Below are positions 26,801 through 34,542 of a stretch of DNA of 64,000 nucleotides, one piece after another. How positions within the stretch are numbered: the first letter of the stretch is position 1; every line of letters starts with the position of its first letter. Source of the DNA: Franzmannia pantelleriensis (GTDB lineage Bacteria > Pseudomonadota > Gammaproteobacteria > Pseudomonadales > Halomonadaceae). The stretch spans positions 1-64,000 of the forward strand of contig NZ_FNGH01000002.1 of NCBI RefSeq assembly GCF_900102875.1, read 5' to 3'. Below the pieces are notes generated by a model. The model did no database searches. It was not told where the DNA came from and saw only the letters and a list, made by a program, of their open reading frames with translations. A program made the position numbers and the translations under genes.

Positions 26801-28552
26801 GGCGACACCTTCTCCAGCGACAGCCTGCGCGGTGCCGCCACCGCCGCCTTGACGGCCGGTGCCACCCGTGGCATGACCGACCGCGTCTGGGGAACGCAGA
26901 CCAATTCTACTACCGGCGCCACCACCAACCTTAACCTCAGCTTCGGCAACGGTAGCGACATCGCCCGCTTCGCCGGGCAGCGCGCCACCCAGGCCGCCAT
27001 CGATGCCGGCATCCGCACCGCCATCGCCGGAGGTAGCTTCGGCGATCATCTCGGCGATAGCCTCGAGAACGCCGTGGCACATGTGGTCAGCGGCGTGCTG
27101 TTCAATGCCGTGGGCGACCTTGCCAACGAGCAACTGTGGCAAGAAGGCGCCCCGCAGAAGATCGCCCTGCACGCCCTGATCGGCGGCAGCGTCAGCGAAG
27201 CCATGGGCGGCGACTTCGCTACCGGCGCGCTGGCGGCGGGGGCCAGTGAAGCCCTCGTTAATGAGCTCATGAGTGATGCCAGCCGAGCCGAATTCAGCAA
27301 TGCAGCCGCCCAGATCGTCGGTATCGTCGCAGCGGAGCTGGCGGGCGGTGATGTGAACGACGGTGCCTTTATCGCCGGGCAGGTGGAGTCCTACAATCGG
27401 CAGTTACACCCGCGTGAACGTGATCTGCTTGCTGAGCAGGCCGCGCTAATGGAGACCGAACTCGGTGCGCCTCAGCTCGGTGATGTCTCGTGGGAAGAAC
27501 TCCTGATCTTGGCATCCGGCTCGTTGTTGGACCAGGAAACCACCCAGCGCTTCAACGAATTGTTGACCCAGTTGAATAACGGGAGCAGTCCCTTTGAGCA
27601 GCGTTTCCTCGCCGATCTACAAACCGCCTATACAGCAGCTCTTGGCCTGGCGGCGGTACATCAGGATCAACCGCTGACATGGCAGGACGGGAGCCCCATC
27701 ACCGCCTTCGGTGACGCCACCTACCCCTTCCACGCCACGCCCGAGCAATTCCAGGATGCCGGCTTGTTCAATATAGTCTCGCCGGGGGCTCGAGGACTCG
27801 GCATCTTCGGCGGCGCCACGCCATACGGCTACGGCCAAGCCGTACAGCACCAAGAGGAGATTTTCTCTTTTGGTCACGACTTGCCCTCGCTGGATGCGTT
27901 ACATGAACAGGTGCAATGGGGAGTAGCGGGTGGTGGCGCCACGCCATTTACCGGTGATATTCAACTGCTCTTGGGTGCCGGCGGGGTCGGTAGCGGCGCA
28001 CGTCTTGGCCTGCAAACGATCGGCAACTTCACGATGCGCGATGCTGCTATCGACGGAGGTGCGGGAGTCGCCTTCGATCTCATCGGACAGGCACTTGGAG
28101 GAGGCGATTTCCGAATGGGGCAAACGATTTCCGCAGGCGTTAACTCGGCAATCTTTGGAGCGATCCCTGGACGTGCTGGTGGAGTTGGAAGCCATGCGGC
28201 AGCGGGGTCTTTGGGAAGCATGTCTCATACAGCGACGACGAATAGTATTTACGATGAAAACCATTCGATAATATCTAGTGGGATCGTTGGTTCTATTGGA
28301 GGCGGTGCTGGCTCGGCAGCTGGCACACAAGCTCAGCGTTTTTTGCAAGATATACCGAGAAGCATCGATATCCCGCACTTCCTAACTCCGCATTCTTCAA
28401 CTGTTCCGTATACGCAACCAGTGCCATCTTTCCAAGCTCCTATTCCAACCTCAGAGGCTATAGGAAGGAGTGTTCAAATAGGCGTTGGCCATGCTCCATC
28501 TTTGTTTAGCATTACAGGATTTAGAGAGAGTGGTGACAGTGAAAATGAATAA
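17879..28552 (+). CDS. CdiA-like filamentous haemagglutinin / contact-dependent inhibition effector
   Basis: 3557 residues. An extended signal peptide (MNRHCYRLIFNKVKGRWVV start, cleavage near 73) leads to the TPS domain (about 75-320, with NPNL at 144 and NPAGI at 184 in place of NPNGI). Haemagglutinin repeats run to about 1930 and include three 207-residue repeats. Residues about 1930-2400 are non-repetitive, less GC-rich and hold a CQGEHGC pair, a candidate receptor-binding region. A second haemagglutinin block (about 2400-2860) and a Gly/Ala-rich DUF637-like pretoxin region follow. VESYNRQLHPRE at 3169 resembles the VENN-type boundary before the toxic C-terminus. The last 389 residues have Gly-rich hydrophobic segments and no nuclease motif I recognise. 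An adhesin-only role cannot be excluded. Confidence 0.9.
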   Translation: MNRHCYRLIFNKVKGRWVVASEAASSEGRDGVATPRCHIPPAPVIRCSILGYFRPLTWSVMLALGLVAVPVHAQIAPDRSAPGSQRPHVVNSANGTPQVNITSPNAKGVSRNAYRQFDVDGKGAILNNARNAAPTQIGGWVQGNPNLANGEARVIVNEVNSSNPSRLHGAVEVAGRRAEVVIANPAGIDVNGAGFINAQGITLTTGQPQYRNGALEGYRVEGGSVRIHGNGFDAGDADYAAILARAAEVQAGVWAEELEIVTGANRISADRQAIDTIDGQGAAPEVAIDVAHLGGMYAGKIHLMATERGVGVHHAGDMAANEIVVAADGRITNRGQIASQGDMQLASRDAIANHGSLRAGDTLVVTSDGELANRDSGTITAGNDIQLSAATLSSDSDSLLAAGVRDDGTWNATGDLTMSATQGIDGSGRHIAAGGVYAEAETVALRDTHTQAREIDIVAGQAGIDASGATLSAQEALNTRTPGTLRTDGASVAAARLTLDVGSLSNIGGDIVQHGENSLALRLDALDNTSGRVASKSGLDIAAQTIDNTDGTLQALDDLTLNAGRLNNRDGDIVAGASLAVEASGDIDNTQGQWRAERIDIAGSGLDNTAGLISAHGGDLYAQLDELNNTQGRLETAGDLRLDIADTLTNETGEIIHAGQGEANIDASRVEGSDGLIASQGRLALRGEDIVLDGAATSADSIALNAESLSHRQGEMQQFGDADDLMLSIGQALDNTEGLIASNAGLNITAQNLTNTAGILQAVDDLTLNAGRLNNRDGDIVAGADLAVEASGDIDNTQGQWRAQRIDIAASGLDNTAGLISAHGGDLYAQLDELDNTQGRLETAGDLRLDIAGTLTNADGEIVHAGDGMAQIDATHIAGSDGLIASQGELSLVAQDIVLDGATTSAESIALHAENLSHRQGEMQQFGDADDLTLNIGQSLDNTEGLIAGNAGLDITAQNLTNTAGTLQAVDDIRINAGRLNNRDGDIVAGGALAVEASGDIDNTQGQWRAERIDVAASGLDNTAGLISANGGALNAQVAELDNTQGRLEASDDLTLDIAGTLTNEAGEIIHAGQGEAQIDATHIAGNDGLIVSQGDLTLDARDIVLDGATTSAESIALHAENLSHRQGEMQQFGDADDLTLSIGQALDNTEGRIASNAGLDITAGDIDNRDGTLQAIEGLRLDTGGINNRRGELVTGGQLSVAASGSVDNRGGDLIGEQGIALRAASLDNRSGMLGALQGQLTVEAGALDNTQGRVETAGGLTLDIAGTLTNQDGEIVHAGDGEARIDATRIDGSDGLMVSQGELTLTADSIDLDGAVTSAKQIAVQAGRLSHQRGEMSQHGDDGELLLAIREELDNLEGWIVSHADLSADVGDLVNRSGMLQAAGNLSLDSDELDNRQGEVLAGGSLALDADGRLDNSGGRVLASRDATLAAASLVNVDGLIASLEGDLALNIDGAINNRRGRIEAGGELTSLSRALDNHDGEIVATRTDLDTQARSLDNRSGLIAARESLELASGEFNNAGGTLQAGGDLSLDTYDKALLNTQAGTILGEGDVSLTVGGLDNTAGLIGAGTRLDLQASSVTNRNGGALLSEADMQLAAASLDNRGGQLQTLDDASLDIGGTLSNQGGLIRAGKTLEVSASQVSNRQTQGDDQGIEARAIQLEAGELDNRQGTIRADRLADIQVDAGVNNRDGLISSLDTLAIRANDIDNRDGTLIADRSLDLTTAKLTGDGRVLSLGDLALRLASDFTLAEGGELMAAGDLHLATSGTIDNQGKLRAGETLDIDAARLINAASGELSGTTTHIDAGHLTNRGLIDGVVTLIAADVLENLGSGRIYGDRLGIEAGTLNNDNEDGQAAVIAARERLDLGVGNLTNRDDALIFSAGDMAIGGSLNASGRARGQAGRVRNASATIEALGNLSLSTARLDNTNEHFKTELVQVSDLSRRRYIQPSGWDEKLPESEFARLGQVNLRMNDYVEGGYRYREPDDPWMGQTITRWTEYNTERTEYESQVVHSQPGQILAGGDIHLSGGKLVNDKSQILAGGALGGDLEQLENLEAQGVRYVDESGFMRSSAPSGSGICQGEHGCGGRLYSRTWSDWQAYSYSGEVGTFALPIAAVGGNRTVNGSGAQPAAHSAASLNASAQGANGAQVSLQTNRSGASVIEVPALRPPAANAESSLALGDWIASVRGDLEGLAAMPADIQRLVASHHSLDEGDVERLTALFNDMVGGSTASATDAEPLGVIRSVMPTINLPANSLFQVNPAPTAHYLVETDPRFTNQREWLGSDYMLNALKSDPSTTHKRLGDGFYEQRVVNEQIMQLTGQRYLAGHGNDDDQYRALMNAGITFAEQHGLRPGVALTAEQMAQLTSDIVWLVEQTVTLDDGSTVEVLVPQVYVRVREGDLQGDGTLIAGNSLALDVADDIRNTGTLAGRELVSLTAENIANLGGRIGGNRVGLDARNDLDNIGGQITAGDSLALQAGRDLTLASTSERLAGLYVTEAGGRLSATAGRDLSVVGADLDSAGDLRLGAGRDLDITSTLVSEQVNRGYRLSSTEIERAATLSAGNDLMLDAGRDLTLTAVDVSAQGSGLLSAGRDLSLETLTTQESLRSWRNTTRESEEIGTQLEIGGSLALLAGQDITARAAQLNAGDDLTLSAGRDISLEAGRSQQYEETRRGRTHTIDSQTRVQSTTLEAGGDLNLQAGNDLRLTASQLQAGGSAALMAGNRIDLLTAQEEDYSLYEYRRSGLFSSRHQRDEVRDIREVGTQISAGDDIALVSGGDQSYRGVRLDAGQDLALLSGGNITFDMASDLRQESHERSKSNFVRQSASGDGTTKETLRQNELRYQGELAIQAAQGISIEVEAINAQAVRQTVDAMAEANPDLAWLQEMEQRGDIDWQQVKAIHDSWSYSQSGLGPGAALAVSIVAAAWAGPAASGLLGLAEGGVAAGMVSAGAGSLAGTGAVSLANHGGDLGAALGDTFSSDSLRGAATAALTAGATRGMTDRVWGTQTNSTTGATTNLNLSFGNGSDIARFAGQRATQAAIDAGIRTAIAGGSFGDHLGDSLENAVAHVVSGVLFNAVGDLANEQLWQEGAPQKIALHALIGGSVSEAMGGDFATGALAAGASEALVNELMSDASRAEFSNAAAQIVGIVAAELAGGDVNDGAFIAGQVESYNRQLHPRERDLLAEQAALMETELGAPQLGDVSWEELLILASGSLLDQETTQRFNELLTQLNNGSSPFEQRFLADLQTAYTAALGLAAVHQDQPLTWQDGSPITAFGDATYPFHATPEQFQDAGLFNIVSPGARGLGIFGGATPYGYGQAVQHQEEIFSFGHDLPSLDALHEQVQWGVAGGGATPFTGDIQLLLGAGGVGSGARLGLQTIGNFTMRDAAIDGGAGVAFDLIGQALGGGDFRMGQTISAGVNSAIFGAIPGRAGGVGSHAAAGSLGSMSHTATTNSIYDENHSIISSGIVGSIGGGAGSAAGTQAQRFLQDIPRSIDIPHFLTPHSSTVPYTQPVPSFQAPIPTSEAIGRSVQIGVGHAPSLFSITGFRESGDSENE
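19535..21397 (+). repeat. Three 621-bp in-frame direct repeats within the cdiA-like gene
   Basis: The CTGCAG at 19535 recurs at 20156 and 20777, each exactly 621 bases (207 codons) apart, and as CTGCAA at 21398. Long stretches are nearly identical between copies: AGRLNNRDGDIVAG, DIDNTQGQWRA and LSHRQGEMQQFGDADD recur in all three, and the last of these only loosely beyond 21398. A fourth, diverged copy continues to about 21900. Such arrays lengthen or shorten the extracellular filament by recombination. Confidence 0.9.
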
Positions 28553-28835
28553 GTGGGAGTGGTCTTCATATTTTAAAAGGCAGGCCAAGTTCTTAATGAC
28601 CTGTTTGATAGGGGGGCTGTTTTTTTGGAACAGTGTGACTGTGTTGGAATGGGCATATGAGTTGTTCGATGCTGAGTTAAGAGGATATGGGGAAGGAACC
28701 CAAAGATGGCACCGTATATGGGCAGTCGGATTCTTCTTGTTTTTTGTTTTAGGGTGCGCTGTCGATACATTCAATACTTTATACTATCGAAAGCACCCTG
28801 ATCGCTATCCTCCGGCACGCAGGAGAAAGGAGTGA
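28545..28835 (+). CDS. Putative CDI immunity protein, two membrane helices
   Basis: 96 residues starting at ATG 28545, which overlaps the end of the cdiA-like gene (TAA at 28550-28552). A GTG at 28539 is an alternative. Two hydrophobic helices are visible (FLMTCLIGGLFFWNSVTVL and IWAVGFFLFFVLGCAVDTF) with a basic C-terminus (KHPDRYPPARRRKE), so an inner-membrane protein is predicted. By position it is the CdiI immunity gene. A membrane-bound immunity protein usually goes with a toxin acting at the inner membrane, which is inference. Base composition is clearly more AT-rich than the flanks, like the end of the toxin region. I do not recognise the family. Confidence 0.7.
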   Translation: MNKWEWSSYFKRQAKFLMTCLIGGLFFWNSVTVLEWAYELFDAELRGYGEGTQRWHRIWAVGFFLFFVLGCAVDTFNTLYYRKHPDRYPPARRRKE

Positions 28836-28900
28836 GGGGGCAGTCTCGGTGCATTAACTGCTCAAGTACCCGACACCGTTACCGTGCTGGTGACCCTGGT

Positions 28901-29827
28901 CTACGCGCCGCCCAGTTAAATGTCGGCGACGACCTGGCTCTCTCCGCCGGCCGCGGTATCAGCCTGCAAGCCTGCAAGCCGGCAACGATCTACGCCTCAC
29001 CGCCAGCCAGTTGCAGGCGGGTGGCAGCGCAGCCCTGATGGCCGGTAACCGGATCGACCTGCTGACTGCCCAGGAGGAGGACTACTCCCTCTACGAGTAC
29101 CGCCGCAGTGGCGGACTGCTTCGTAGTGGCCGCCACCAGCGCGATGAAGTCCGCGATATCCGCGAAGTCGGCACCCAGATCAGTGCAGGCGACGATATCG
29201 CCCTCGTCAGCGGCGGCGACCAGTCCTACCGCGGCGCACGGCTGGACGCCGGCCAGGACCTGGCCCTGCTCAGCGGCGGCAATATCGCCTTCGATATGGC
29301 CAGCGACCTGCGCCAGGAATCCCACGAGCGCAGCAAGAGCAACTTCGTGCGGCAATCGGCCAGCGGCGAAGGCACGACCAGGGAGACACTGCGCCAGAAC
29401 GAAGTTGCGCTACCAGGGCGAACTGGCCATCCAGGCCGCCCAGGGCATCAGCATCGAGGTGGAGGGTATCAACGCCCAATCGGTGCGCCAGACCGTCGAC
29501 GCCATGGCCGCGGCCAACCCCGACCTCGCCTGGCTGCAGGAGATGGAGCAGCGCGGCGATATCGACTGGCGCCACGTCGAAGCCATTCACGACAGCTGGA
29601 GCTACTCCCAGTCCGGCCTCGGGCCGGGCGCGGCCCTCGCCGTGAGCATTGTCGCCGCCGCCTGGGCCGGCCCCGCGGCCTCCGGCTTGCTAGGGCTGGC
29701 CGAAGGTGGTGTGGCTGCCGGCATGGTCAGCGCCGGCTCACTGGCCGGGACCGGCGCAGTCAGCCTTGTAAATAACCGCGGCGGCCTCGGTGCTACCTTC
29801 AGCGACACCTTCGCTATGGTAACGTAG
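28901..29827 (+). pseudogene. Decayed duplicate of the second haemagglutinin and pretoxin region of cdiA
   Basis: Bases 28907-29812 repeat cdiA sequence from about 25800 to 26815. After 28981 the match is nearly continuous at an offset of about 2999 bases (LLTAQEEDYSLYEYRRSG, DIDW, SYSQSGLGPGAALAVS are shared). An internal deletion of roughly 100 bases with a frame change lies near 28970, and a one-base shift near 29400 breaks the frame again (RQNEVALPG against RQNELRYQG). The copy ends in a stop at 29825-29827, before any DUF637-like region, boundary motif or toxin. It looks like the remains of an orphan cdiA module. Confidence 0.85.
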
Positions 29828-29852
29828 TTCACCATAACGGACGGAGTCTTCT

Positions 29853-30743
29853 ATGCGTATCTTGTTCACCGGCGGTAGCGGGAAAGCTGGCCGTCATGCT
29901 ACGGCATATCTTCGCGACCAAGGTCATCGAGTCACCAATCTGGATTGGGTGGCGTCCGACGTGCCCGGTATCACTACCTTGAAAACCGACCTGACCGATG
30001 CGGGCCAGGTGTTTAATGCCTGCCAGGCTTACGCTGGGTTCGACGAGCTGGAGCCGGGCACCGGCGTGCCGCGTTACGATGCCATTGTTCACTTTGCGGC
30101 TATTCCGGCCATTCTGCATCGGCCGGATAACGAGACCTACCGTATCAATACGCTGAGTACCTACAACGTGCTGGATGCCGCCACCAAGCTGGGCATTCCC
30201 AAAGTTATTTTTGCCTCCAGCGAGACCACCTACGGCGTTTGCTTCGCTGATGGTGAGAAACAACCGGACTACCTGCCTGTCGATGAAGAGCATCCCACCG
30301 TACCTCAGGATAGCTATGCCATGAGCAAGGTGGTGAATGAGGTGACCGCACGCTCATTCCAGGCGCGTTCGGGGATGGATATCTACGGCCTGCGCATCAA
30401 CAATGTGATCGAACCTCACGAGTACCGCCAGAATTTTCCCGCCTATATTGATGACCCCGCCCTGCGCCGCCGTAACATCTTTGCCTATATCGACGCCCGC
30501 GACCTGGGTCAGATGGTCGACTGCTGTCTGAAGACAGAGGGCTTGGGCTACCAGGTGTTCAACGTCGCCAACGACGACTTGTCGGTGGGCCTGACTAACG
30601 CTCAGGTGATCGAACGCTTCTACTCAGGAGTACCGATCAAGCGCAAAATGGGCGAGTTTGAGACCCTCTACAGCAACCAGAAAGCGCGGCGTCTGGTTGG
30701 TTTCGCACCTCGCTACTCCTGGCGAGAGGAGTTGGATCAATAG
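29853..30743 (+). CDS. NAD(P)-dependent epimerase/dehydratase (extended SDR)
   Basis: 296 residues with the Rossmann motif FTGGSGKAGRHA at the N-terminus, the HFAAIP strand and the catalytic SSETTYGV and DSYAMSK (Tyr-x-x-x-Lys) motifs. The C-terminal part, with AYIDARDLGQMVDCC and QVFNVANDD, is the usual substrate-binding half. It probably acts on a sugar or sugar nucleotide, but the substrate is unknown. A possible RBS, CGGACGGAG, precedes ATG 29853. It stands alone between the CDI remnant and the convergent deo genes, and is somewhat less GC-rich than the deo cluster. Confidence 0.88.
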   Translation: MRILFTGGSGKAGRHATAYLRDQGHRVTNLDWVASDVPGITTLKTDLTDAGQVFNACQAYAGFDELEPGTGVPRYDAIVHFAAIPAILHRPDNETYRINTLSTYNVLDAATKLGIPKVIFASSETTYGVCFADGEKQPDYLPVDEEHPTVPQDSYAMSKVVNEVTARSFQARSGMDIYGLRINNVIEPHEYRQNFPAYIDDPALRRRNIFAYIDARDLGQMVDCCLKTEGLGYQVFNVANDDLSVGLTNAQVIERFYSGVPIKRKMGEFETLYSNQKARRLVGFAPRYSWREELDQ

Positions 30744-30761
30744 GTCAGTGTTATTGATCCA
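30733..30761. terminator. Hairpin between convergent epimerase and cdd genes
   Basis: Perfect 10-bp inverted repeat TGGATCAATA / TATTGATCCA with a nine-base loop, spanning the epimerase stop codon. There is no T-tract on either strand. Confidence 0.4.
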
Positions 30762-30795
30762 GTAGCCGCTGCTTGTTGATGACTCACTTCCACCC

Positions 30796-31221
30796 TCACC
30801 CAGACGACATCGGCGAGGGCTTGCCGATATTCTCCGGCCCGAAGGAGTCGGGCAGCAGTTTGTCCATGCTGTAGGACTTGAGGTGCCGGCCGTTGGCGTC
30901 GAGGACGTCGATGCGGGTGTCGGGGCCGGCGAATTCGCGGATGCGCTGGCGGCAGTCGCCGCATGGCGTGCACAGGTGTTCGCCGGGGCCCATGACGTAG
31001 ACCTTGTGAATCTGCTGGCGGCCGCTGCCAACCATGGCGGCGATGGCCGAGGCCTCGGCACACAGCCCCTTGTAGTTGGCGATCTCGACGTTGCAGCCGA
31101 GAAATTGGTTGCCGTCGGCGCTCTCCACCAGCGCGGCGACGGGGTGCTGGGAGTAGGGCACATAGGCGTGCCCCTGGATCTCCCGCAGGCGCTCGACGAT
31201 ATCCCGAGATACCTCGCTCAT
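30796..31221 (-). CDS. cdd: Cytidine deaminase
   Basis: 141 residues. It deaminates cytidine and deoxycytidine to uridine and deoxyuridine, feeding the phosphorylases of the same operon. The zinc site is complete: GLCAEASAI gives the first Cys and the catalytic Glu, and [10 protein letters not shown] the other two Cys. The [10 protein letters not shown] substrate loop and CNVEIANY are also typical. The start overlaps the end of deoD by four bases (ATGA). It is the last gene of the nucleoside operon. Confidence 0.95.
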   Translation of the reverse strand: MSEVSRDIVERLREIQGHAYVPYSQHPVAALVESADGNQFLGCNVEIANYKGLCAEASAIAAMVGSGRQQIHKVYVMGPGEHLCTPCGDCRQRIREFAGPDTRIDVLDANGRHLKSYSMDKLLPDSFGPENIGKPSPMSSG

Positions 31222-31961
31222 GGCGTTCCCCCCGCTGAGTGGCGTGCGGCGTCGTCGCGCAGTACCGCCTCGAGGGCGATCTCCATCATCTCGTCGAAGG
31301 TGTTCTGGCGCTCGGCGCTGGACAGCGAATCGGCGTTGACGATGTGGTCCGACACCGTGCACACCGTTGCTGCCCTGGCACCGAACTCGGCGGCCACGCC
31401 GTAGAGGCCGGCGGCTTCCATCTCGACGCCGACGATGCCGTAGCGGCGCATCAGCTCGACCATCTCGGTCTGGGGGTTGTAGAACAGGTCGGCGGAGAAG
31501 ATGTTGCCGACCTTGACCGGCACGCCCTTGGCAGCGGCGGCGTCGACCGCGTGCCGGGTCAGCTCGAAGTCGGCGATGGCGGCGAAGTCGTGGTCGTTGA
31601 AGCGCATCCGGTTGACCTTGGAGTCGGTGCAGGCGCCGATGCCGATCACCACGTCGCGTACCTTGACGTCGTCGCGCACCGCGCCGCAGGAGCCGACCCG
31701 AATCAGCGTCTTGACGTCGTAGTCGGTGATCAGCTCCTTGGCGTAGATCGAGACCGAGGGGATGCCCATGCCGTGGCCCATCACCGAGATCTCGCGGCCC
31801 TTGTAGCGGCCGGTGTAGCCGTACATGTTGCGCACGCGGTTCACCTGGCGCACGTCGTCGAGGAACGTCTCGGCGATGTACTGGGCGCGCAGCGGGTCGC
31901 CGGGCATCAGCACGGTGTCGGCGAAGTCGCCGCGTTCGGCGTCGATATGCGGAGTGGCCAT
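31218..31961 (-). CDS. deoD: Purine nucleoside phosphorylase
   Basis: 247 residues. It phosphorolyses purine (deoxy)nucleosides to base plus (deoxy)ribose-1-phosphate. DeoD hallmarks: [44 protein letters not shown] and TVSDHI. Its start overlaps the deoB stop as TGATG, and its stop overlaps the cdd start, so all are translationally coupled. A GTG three bases upstream is possible but less likely. Confidence 0.96.
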   Translation of the reverse strand: MATPHIDAERGDFADTVLMPGDPLRAQYIAETFLDDVRQVNRVRNMYGYTGRYKGREISVMGHGMGIPSVSIYAKELITDYDVKTLIRVGSCGAVRDDVKVRDVVIGIGACTDSKVNRMRFNDHDFAAIADFELTRHAVDAAAAKGVPVKVGNIFSADLFYNPQTEMVELMRRYGIVGVEMEAAGLYGVAAEFGARAATVCTVSDHIVNADSLSSAERQNTFDEMMEIALEAVLRDDAARHSAGGTP

Positions 31962-33217
31962 CACGAGGCTCCTTTGATGGGGGCAGAGAGAAAGCTTTCG
32001 CCGTCGGCCATGGGCGCCAGGCCGAAGTGGCTGGCCAGGCTCTGGCCGATATCGGCGAAGCTGTGGCGCTCGCCCAGCGGGCCCGGTGCCAGGCCGGCGC
32101 CGCGGGCCAGTACCGGCACGTACTCGCGGGTGTGGTCGGTGCCGCGCCAGGTGGGGTCGCAGCCGTGGTCGGCGGTGAGGATCAGCAGGTCGTCGGCGTC
32201 GAGGCGTGCCAGCAGCTCGGGCAGGCGGGCGTCGAAGTGTTCGAGTGCTGCGGCGTAGCCGGCCACGTCGCGGCGGTGGCCGTAGACCATGTCGAAGTCG
32301 ACGAAGTTGGTCATGATCAGTACCCGCTCGCCCGGCGCGCGGGTGGCACTGCGCGCCACCTCGGCCAGGGTGGCGTCCATCAGCGCGTCGTGGCCGCTGG
32401 CCTTGATCGACCGGCTGATGCCGCAGTGGGCGTAGATATCGGCGATCTTGCCCACCGAGACCACCTCGCCGCCGGCGTCATGCAGCCGCTGCAGCACGGT
32501 GGGTGAGGGCGGCTCGACGCTGTAGTCGCGGCGGTTGGCGGTACGCTGGAAGCTCGCCGCGTCGTCGCCGGCGAAGGGCCGCGCAATCACCCGGCCGATA
32601 TTGTAGGGCTCGAGCAGCTCGCGGGCGATCTCGCACAGCCGGTAGAGCCGCTCGAGGCCGAAGTGCTGCTCATGGGCGGCGATCTGGAATACCGAGTCCG
32701 CCGAGGTGTAGACGATGGGCTTGCCGCTGGCGACGTGCTCCTCGCCGAGCCGGGCGATGATCTCGGTGCCCGAGGCGTGGCAGTCGCCGAGTACGCCAGG
32801 CAGCTCGGCCTCATCGATCAGCGCTTCGAGCAGCTCGCGGGGAAAGCTGTGTTGCTCATCCTCGAAGTAGCCCCACTCGAAGCGCACCGGCACGCCGGCG
32901 ATCTCCCAGTGTCCGGAGGGGGTGTCCTTGCCCGACGAGATCTCCCGGGCGTGGCCGTAGGCGCCTTCTATTCGCTCAGGCAGCGTGACGCCCGCCGCCA
33001 GGCTGCCGCTGCTGTCGCGGTGGGCGTGGAACAGCCCCAGGCGCGCCAGGTTGGGCAGTGCGAGCGGGCCCGCGCGCTGCGCGGTGTCGGCCTCGCCGCG
33101 GGCGCAGGCGGCGGCAATATGGCCCAGGGTGTCGGCGCCGGCGTCGCCGAAGGCGGCGGCGTCCGGGGCGGCGCCGATGCCGAAGGAGTCGAGCACCAGG
33201 ACGATGGCACGGGTCAT
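31961..33217 (-). CDS. deoB: Phosphopentomutase
   Basis: 418 residues, of the alkaline-phosphatase superfamily. It converts (deoxy)ribose-1-phosphate to the 5-phosphate. Metal-binding features: [13 protein letters not shown] and DTLGHIA near the start, and [19 protein letters not shown] near the end. The [12 protein letters not shown] segment holds the phosphorylated Thr. It overlaps deoA by four bases at its start and deoD by one base at its end. Confidence 0.96.
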   Translation of the reverse strand: MTRAIVLVLDSFGIGAAPDAAAFGDAGADTLGHIAAACARGEADTAQRAGPLALPNLARLGLFHAHRDSSGSLAAGVTLPERIEGAYGHAREISSGKDTPSGHWEIAGVPVRFEWGYFEDEQHSFPRELLEALIDEAELPGVLGDCHASGTEIIARLGEEHVASGKPIVYTSADSVFQIAAHEQHFGLERLYRLCEIARELLEPYNIGRVIARPFAGDDAASFQRTANRRDYSVEPPSPTVLQRLHDAGGEVVSVGKIADIYAHCGISRSIKASGHDALMDATLAEVARSATRAPGERVLIMTNFVDFDMVYGHRRDVAGYAAALEHFDARLPELLARLDADDLLILTADHGCDPTWRGTDHTREYVPVLARGAGLAPGPLGERHSFADIGQSLASHFGLAPMADGESFLSAPIKGAS

Positions 33218-34542
33218 GAAGCCTCCCGACGAATGGCGTCGTGAATCAGGGTGGGCGGCGTCGCGGCGGTGTCTCCGAGGATGATGGCGGCGCGCAACTG
33301 GTTGGCGGCGCGCTCGGCGCTGGCCGCGTCGCGGGCGTGAATCACCGCCAGCGGGCGTTCGGCGTCGACGCGCTCGCCGATGGCGGCGATCTCACTCAGG
33401 CCGACGCGGTGGTCGATGGCGGCACCCGCCTGCAGGCGGCCGCCGCCGAGCTCGACCACCGCCATGCCCAGCGCGCGGGTGTCGAGGCGCTGGACGATGC
33501 CCGGCGCCTCGGCGTGCACGGCACGTTGTAGCGGGGCCGCGGCGAGGTAATGATCGGGACGTTCGAGCAGGTCGGCGGGGCCGCCGAGGCCGGCGACCAT
33601 GCGCGCGAAGCGCTCGGCGGCGGCGCCCGAGGTCAGCGCCCGCTCGAGTTGGTGCTCGGCGTCGCGGCGATCTGTGGCCAGCCGGCCCTGCAGCAGCATC
33701 TCCACGGCCAGGGCGCGGGTCACTTCGAGCAGCCGGCTATCGCCGGCATCGCCGCGCAACAGGCGCAGCGTCTCGCGGATTTCCACGGCGTTGCCGGCGC
33801 AGGGCGCCAGCGGCTGGCTCATATCGGTGACCAGCGCGGTAGTAGGCGTGCCGGCCTGGCTGGCGACCTCGGCGATGCGTGTGGCCAGCTCAAGCGACGC
33901 CTCATGGGTGGGCATGAAGGCGCCGCTGCCGCTCTTGACGTCCATCACCAGGGCATCGAGGCCGCAGGCCAGCTTCTTGCCGAGGATCGAGGCGACGATC
34001 AGCGGCATCGACTCCACCGTGGCGGTGACGTCGCGCACCGCGTAGAGGCGCTTGTCGGCGGGGGCCAGGTCGGCGGTCTGGCCGATGATCGCTACCCCGA
34101 CCTCCTTGACCAGGCGCCGGAAGCGCGCCTGATCGGGGGCGATGTCGTAGCCGGGGATCGCCTCGAGCTTGTCGAGGGTGCCACCGGTGTGACCAAGGCC
34201 GCGGCCCGAGATCATCGGTACATGGCCGCCGCAGGCGGCGACCCATGGGCCCAGCACCAACGACACCAGGTCACCGACGCCGCCGGTAGAGTGCTTGTCG
34301 AGCACCGGGCCGGGCAGGTCGAGGTCGTCCCAGGCGAGCACCTGGCCGGAGTCGCGGGTGGCCTCGGTCAGCGCTACCGTCTCGGCGTCGTCCATGCCGT
34401 TGAGGTAGGCGGCCATGGCGAAGGCACCGATCTGGGCATCGCCGATCTGGCCGCTGGCGATGGCCTGGATGAACTCACGCAGCGCCGCGGCCGGCAGTGC
34501 CTGGCCGTCACGCTTGGCGCGTATCAGCTCCTGGGGCAGCAT
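33214..34542 (-). CDS. deoA: Thymidine phosphorylase
   Basis: 442 residues. It phosphorolyses thymidine and deoxyuridine to base plus deoxyribose-1-phosphate. Signatures: [34 protein letters not shown] and [23 protein letters not shown] 34542 has AGGAGG with six-base spacing; the frame stays open upstream through deoC, but only by chance. The start overlaps the deoC stop (TGATG). Confidence 0.96.
   Translation of the reverse strand: MLPQELIRAKRDGQALPAAALREFIQAIASGQIGDAQIGAFAMAAYLNGMDDAETVALTEATRDSGQVLAWDDLDLPGPVLDKHSTGGVGDLVSLVLGPWVAACGGHVPMISGRGLGHTGGTLDKLEAIPGYDIAPDQARFRRLVKEVGVAIIGQTADLAPADKRLYAVRDVTATVESMPLIVASILGKKLACGLDALVMDVKSGSGAFMPTHEASLELATRIAEVASQAGTPTTALVTDMSQPLAPCAGNAVEIRETLRLLRGDAGDSRLLEVTRALAVEMLLQGRLATDRRDAEHQLERALTSGAAAERFARMVAGLGGPADLLERPDHYLAAAPLQRAVHAEAPGIVQRLDTRALGMAVVELGGGRLQAGAAIDHRVGLSEIAAIGERVDAERPLAVIHARDAASAERAANQLRAAIILGDTAATPPTLIHDAIRREAS

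Noticed and set aside
28836-29852. Search for an insertion sequence or transposase to explain the duplicated cdiA fragment
   Set aside because: No transposase motif or terminal inverted repeats were seen; homologous or unequal recombination is enough.
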